Made by a program: the position numbers and the translations under genes. The notes beneath the pieces were generated by a model. It worked only from the letters and a program-made list of their open reading frames with translations. It was not told the DNA's origin and did not search any database. Positions 60,582 through 64,000 of a stretch of DNA of 64,000 bases are shown here, piece after piece. This DNA is from Sporosarcina beigongshangi (lineage in GTDB: Bacteria; Actinomycetota; Actinomycetes; Actinomycetales; Micrococcaceae): NCBI RefSeq assembly GCF_016820535.1, contig NZ_JADHDY010000016.1, forward strand, positions 54,364-118,363. Direction: 5' to 3'. Within the stretch, counting starts at the first letter, position 1. Every line of letters begins with the position of its first letter.

Positions 60582-61388
60582 TTAGATCAGTTTCTGCGCG
60601 GCCAGGAAGTCAACCAGCTGGATGCCGGCGTCGCCCGAATCGGTGATGATGGTGCCGGCGGTGCGGGCGGGGCGCTCGGCTGCCGCTGCCACCTGGGTCA
60701 GGGAACCTGCCAGTCCGACGGCGTCCGGCGCCACGCCGAGATCGGCCAGCGACACGGTGGTCACCTTCTTCTTCTTCGCGGCGATGATGCCCTTGAAGTT
60801 CGGGTAGCGCGGCTCGTTGGCCTGGTCAGTCACGGAGATGAGTGCCGGCAGCGTGGCCTGGATTTCCTCGGAGAAGTCGTCGCCGTCGCGGCGGGCCGTA
60901 ACCGTGGTGCCGTCCAGCTCCACCGATGAGGCGAAGGTGATCTGGGGCAGGCCCAGGCGGGCGGCAAGCTGTGCGGGCACAATGGAAGTTTCGCCGTCGG
61001 TGGAGGCCATGCCGGTGATGACCAGGTCAACGTTGCCGAGTGACTTGACGGCTGCCGCCAGGACCAGGGACGTCGCGGAGGCGTCCGAGCCTGCGAGCGC
61101 CTCGTCGCTGACGTGCAGCCCCTGCGTTGCGCCGATCTGAAGCGACTTCTTCACCGCTGCGGCGGCGGCGGCCGGACCCAGCGTCAGCGCGGTGACGGTG
61201 TTCCCGCCCTTGGCGCCGCCGCGGGCATCGGTCAATGCCAATGCTGCTTCCAGTGCGTATTCATCAAGTTCGGACAGGATGCTCTCGTTGCGGTCGATCG
61301 TGTGAGCTTCACCTGTCAGGTGCCGGTCAAATTGCGCGTCTGGCACATACTTGACCAGTACGACAATATTCAGTGCTGAGTTTTCCAC
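60582..61388 (-). CDS. etfB: Electron transfer flavoprotein beta subunit
   Basis: 268 residues. AMP-binding and structural signatures include [13 protein letters not shown] near the start and [23 protein letters not shown]. The start is GTG 61388, because AAAGGA lies five bases upstream; the frame opens at ATG 61406. Forms a heterodimer with EtfA, the next gene. Confidence 0.93.
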   Translation of the reverse strand: MENSALNIVVLVKYVPDAQFDRHLTGEAHTIDRNESILSELDEYALEAALALTDARGGAKGGNTVTALTLGPAAAAAAVKKSLQIGATQGLHVSDEALAGSDASATSLVLAAAVKSLGNVDLVITGMASTDGETSIVPAQLAARLGLPQITFASSVELDGTTVTARRDGDDFSEEIQATLPALISVTDQANEPRYPNFKGIIAAKKKKVTTVSLADLGVAPDAVGLAGSLTQVAAAAERPARTAGTIITDSGDAGIQLVDFLAAQKLI

Positions 61389-61712
61389 TGCTGTCCTTTG
61401 TGTCATGGACGGTTGGTTGTGCTGCGTCCGTTCCCTGTCCGGGAAGGCGCGGCGGGTTCGCCCTTGGCCTATCCCAACAGCTTAGTTCGTGGCGGCGCGG
61501 GTCGGAATTTTCTGCGACGATTCTTTACTCCGGGCGAACAGCGGGCGGGCGCGTTGGCGTCCCGGACGGTGACAGGGGGATCGCAAAAACACCCCGGAAG
61601 CTGATAGAGCCTTGGAAGGAGGGGCGGAGTCCTACCGCGGGTGGAGGGCCAGGCCCCCGGTTCCCGACTGTGGCCCGATGCCGGCAGGGCTCCCGGCCGG
61701 AAGAATTGAAGC
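61389..61712. other. Divergent intergenic region, no gene seen
   Basis: A stretch of 324 bases between the divergent etfB and ABC-transporter genes. It should carry both promoters. I see no convincing -10/-35 pair, no RNA gene and no coding frame with expected codon usage. Confidence 0.6.
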
Positions 61713-62447
61713 ATGAACTCTCCACTGTTGAGCGCACGCTCACTCACCAAGCGCTACGGCGCAGGCACCGCGCTGGATGACGTCGACGCGGACATCCTCG
61801 CTGGCGAATCCGTGGCCATCATGGGCGCATCCGGCTCCGGCAAGACCACGCTGCTGCACACCCTGGCCGGCATCACGGCCCCCGATTCCGGCAACGTCAA
61901 CTATGCCGGCACCGACGTGACCGGTCTGAACGAGACCCAGCGCTCCAAGCTGCGCCGCGAGCAGTTCGGCTTTGTCTTCCAGTCAGGGCTGCTCATTCCG
62001 GAGCTGACGGCCATTGAAAACGTTGCCCTCGCCCTCATGCTCAACGGCGTCTCCCGCCGCGACGCCGAACCCCAGGCCGCCGTCTGGCTGGCGCACCTGG
62101 GCCTCGCCGGCATGGAAGGCCGCCGCATCGGCGAGCTCTCCGGCGGCCAGGCGCAGCGGGTTGCCATCGCCCGCGCCCAGGTCACCGGTGCCAGGATCGT
62201 CTTCGCGGACGAGCCCACCGGCGCCCTCGACTCCCACACCTCCGCGGAGGTCATGACCGCGCTCCTGGGCGCCACCGCAGGCCGCGGCCATACCCTGGTC
62301 CTCGTCACCCACGACCCCACTGTCGCCGCGCGCTGCTCACGCACCCTGTACATGCACGACGGCGTCCTCTCCCTTGCGCCGTCGGCTCCCCCTGCTGCCG
62401 CCCACGATGCAGCAGTCCCGGAGCTGCCGGCTGTGGGGCAGCCGTGA
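61713..62447 (+). CDS. MacB/LolD-type ABC transporter ATP-binding protein
   Basis: 244 residues. Walker A GASGSGKTT at 38-46, signature ELSGGQAQRVAIARA near 144, Walker B VFADEPTGALDSH. Class that pairs with FtsX-like permeases in export of peptides or lipids and in bacitracin-type resistance. GTGA overlap (four bases) couples it to the permease gene. Confidence 0.9.
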   Translation: MNSPLLSARSLTKRYGAGTALDDVDADILAGESVAIMGASGSGKTTLLHTLAGITAPDSGNVNYAGTDVTGLNETQRSKLRREQFGFVFQSGLLIPELTAIENVALALMLNGVSRRDAEPQAAVWLAHLGLAGMEGRRIGELSGGQAQRVAIARAQVTGARIVFADEPTGALDSHTSAEVMTALLGATAGRGHTLVLVTHDPTVAARCSRTLYMHDGVLSLAPSAPPAAAHDAAVPELPAVGQP

Positions 62448-63796
62448 AAAAGTTGCGGGCAACCCTGTCAATTTTGTGGATGCTGTCCCGGCCGGCACCG
62501 GGCAACAAGGCCGTGGTGGCTCTGCCGGCCACGGCGTTTGCCCTGGTCACGGCCCTGCTGCTGATCGTGCTGGCCGGGGCCTTGAGCTTCTTCCTCCACC
62601 CCTCGGAAGATGATGTCTTCGGCACGGCCGGCGCCTACCAGATGCTGGCGATGGTGGCGGTCTCCCTCATGGTGCTGCCCATGCTGACCCTGGGCGGTTC
62701 GGCCGCCAGGCTGTCCGCCCGCCGCCGTGACGAGCGCCTGTCGACCCTGCGGCTGCTGGGCGCCACGCCTGCTCTCGTCGGGGTGCTGACTGTTGTTGAA
62801 TCGACACTTGTGGCACTGCTGGGCATCGTGGCCGGCGTCGCGATTTATGCGGCCGCCCTGCCCGCCGTTGCGCTCATACCGTTCCAGGGCAGGCCGCTGG
62901 GCCTGACCAATTTGTGGCTGCCGCCGGGAATCCTGCTGCTGGCCGCCGCCGCCCTGGTGCTTCTGGCTGCCGCCAGTGCAGCTATGGGGCTGCGCCAGGT
63001 GGTGCTTTCCCCGCTGGGGGTGCGCACCCGCCAAAAGGCGCCCAAAATCCACTGGCTGCGGCTGGCACTCGGGGCCGCTGCCGCCGTCGTGCTGTTCCTC
63101 GCCATGGCCGGCTCCAGCGGCGCCGCCTCACTGCTCGTCCTCGTGGTCATTGTGTGCGGCGCACTGGCCGGCGGGCTGGCGCTGTTGAACCTGGTGGGCC
63201 CGTTTGTACTCGTGCGGCTGGCCGGAACGGGGCTGCGCCGCGCCCAGACGCCTGAGAAACTGCTGGCCGCGCGGACCATCCTGGAATCGCCCAAGGCTGC
63301 CTGGCGGCAAGTCAGTTCCCTGTCCATGACCAGCTTCGTGGCCGTTGTGGCCGGGGCCGGGCTGGCACTGGTGTCAGGGGCGGGGGCCGGAAGCGCATCC
63401 GAAGCCAACCTGGTCAACGACATGCGCACCGGGGTGCTGATCACCGTGGTGGCCTCGTTCCTGCTCGTGGCTGCCAGCGCCGGCGTCAACCAGGCCGCCG
63501 CCGTGCTGGACCGGCGCGACTTGTATGTGAGCCTCGACCGGCTCGGCATGCCCCGCAGTGTCATGGAGGCGGCCCGCAGGCGGGCCCTCATGTGGCCAGT
63601 CCGCACGGTGACAGTTGGTTCCGCTGCCCTGTCTGCGCTGCTCATTTTTCCCGTGACCGGTGCGGCCATCATCTTCGCCCCGCTGTCGCTCGCGGTCATT
63701 GCCGGCGTGCTGGCCGGCGGTATCGGGCTCGTGTGGCTTGGTCTGGCCGCATCCAAGCCTGTGCTGGATGCCGCACTGGCCCCCTCGCACGGATAA
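62444..63796 (+). CDS. FtsX-like ABC transporter permease
   Basis: 450 residues with about ten helices in two FtsX-like halves and a compact cytoplasmic interdomain loop (RQVVLSPLGVRTRQKAP). The substrate is unknown. GTG 62444 is coupled to the ATPase. The stop codon sits in a tandem repeat that copies the final codons. Confidence 0.85.
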   Translation: MKKLRATLSILWMLSRPAPGNKAVVALPATAFALVTALLLIVLAGALSFFLHPSEDDVFGTAGAYQMLAMVAVSLMVLPMLTLGGSAARLSARRRDERLSTLRLLGATPALVGVLTVVESTLVALLGIVAGVAIYAAALPAVALIPFQGRPLGLTNLWLPPGILLLAAAALVLLAAASAAMGLRQVVLSPLGVRTRQKAPKIHWLRLALGAAAAVVLFLAMAGSSGAASLLVLVVIVCGALAGGLALLNLVGPFVLVRLAGTGLRRAQTPEKLLAARTILESPKAAWRQVSSLSMTSFVAVVAGAGLALVSGAGAGSASEANLVNDMRTGVLITVVASFLLVAASAGVNQAAAVLDRRDLYVSLDRLGMPRSVMEAARRRALMWPVRTVTVGSAALSALLIFPVTGAAIIFAPLSLAVIAGVLAGGIGLVWLGLAASKPVLDAALAPSHG

Positions 63797-63860
63797 CCGC
63801 GCCGGCCGGGCGCACGGATAACCGCGCCGGCCGGGCGCACGGATAGCCGGGCGGCCGGGC
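63787..63860. repeat. 25-bp tandem repeat covering the permease stop
   Basis: Copies at 63787-63811 and 63812-63836 are identical; a third (63837-63860) is degenerate. The first includes the final codons and stop TAA of the permease gene. Confidence 0.8.
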
Positions 63861-63907
63861 GCCGTCGTCATTCCCCTGGGATAGCGCACGGTTAAAGGTG
63901 AATGGTG

Positions 63908-63926
63908 CGCCACTCCTGGAGTGGCG
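63908..63926. terminator. Short palindrome near the right edge
   Basis: CGCCACTCC (63908-63916) and GGAGTGGCG (63918-63926) form a near-perfect hairpin, 20 bases from the stop of a possible minus-strand gene. Confidence 0.45.
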
Positions 63927-63948
63927 AAAATTGTCAAGCTGTGTTGAG

Positions 63949-64000
63949 TCACTTGGTTGTGGTTTGTGGTTTGGGGAGATTGATCCCGACGTGTTTGGCG
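63949..64000 (-). CDS. Possible C-terminal end of a minus-strand gene
   Basis: The minus strand is open from the window edge for 16 codons (AKHVGINLPKPQTTTK) and ends in TGA at 63949-63951, followed by the hairpin at 63908-63926. The segment is too short to identify. A gene may begin beyond the window. Confidence 0.25.
   Translation of the reverse strand, partial: AKHVGINLPKPQTTTK

Overview
The window is high-GC DNA from an actinobacterium, most likely a Micrococcaceae member of the Arthrobacter type. The evidence is gene content and order shared with mycobacteria and other actinobacteria: whiB1 next to pdtaS, the run mtrA-mtrB-lpqB-comF-hpf-(ycaQ-like)-secA, an Rv3235-family gene beside secA, a 1,624-residue NAD-glutamate dehydrogenase, and a galactan-type Wzm/GlfT2/Glf cluster. 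I found no rRNA, tRNA, CRISPR array, prophage or complete insertion sequence. The genus is an inference.

Layout. 1-3692 (minus): cell-wall galactan genes, a polysaccharide ABC exporter permease (cut by the window edge), a GlfT2-like galactofuranosyltransferase and UDP-galactopyranose mutase. 3957-8192 (plus): an orphan FHA/FtsK-SpoIIIE ATPase related to EccC/EssC. 8260-10786: a small membrane protein, whiB1 with a CRP-like palindrome and a leader hairpin, and the sensor kinase pdtaS. 10881-18090 (minus): giant glutamate dehydrogenase, a CpaE-like ATPase and its SAF-domain partner. 18305-20760: an excisionase-type HTH protein, an unknown protein, a LysM membrane protein and an Rv3235-family protein. 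20871-31240 (minus): secA, a YcaQ-like glycosylase, hpf, comF, lpqB, mtrB, mtrA. 31494-37384 (plus): a glycerophosphodiesterase-type membrane protein, then DUF4129, DUF4350, MoxR ATPase and DUF58 genes. 37430-45615 (minus): SGNH hydrolase, a cysteine-free MetE-like protein, chorismate mutase and a dipeptide-type ABC transporter. 45751-51585: a DinB-like protein, mnmA, iscS, a secreted subtilase and an unknown protein. 51870-56754: a cysteine-rich regulator divergent from folE, an FAD oxidoreductase, a folP2-like gene and an Rv2671-like reductase. 56943-59450: J-domain protein, trmL, methyltransferase. 59603-61388 (minus): etfAB. 61713-63796 (plus): a MacB-type ATPase and permease. The right edge holds tandem repeats and perhaps the end of another gene.

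The most interesting region is 51870-56754. It groups a GTP cyclohydrolase I, a FolP paralogue lacking the usual substrate loop, a homologue of the mycobacterial Rv2671 reductase and an FAD/NAD oxidoreductase with a divergent regulator that has a SufR-like cysteine array. An 8-bp inverted repeat spans the predicted folE promoter. This looks like a dedicated, redox-controlled pterin pathway rather than the ordinary folate operon.

The second theme is repeats. A REP-like family occurs as inverted clusters at 46443-46604 and 55701-55971. There are unusually long palindromes at 51700-51761, 56784-56850 and 59514-59578. Tandem duplications copy the last codons and stop codon of mnmA and of the FtsX-like permease. 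Several genes (iscS, the HTH gene, mtrA, trmL) have a -10-like hexamer placed so that transcripts would start at the start codon, which suggests leaderless mRNAs.
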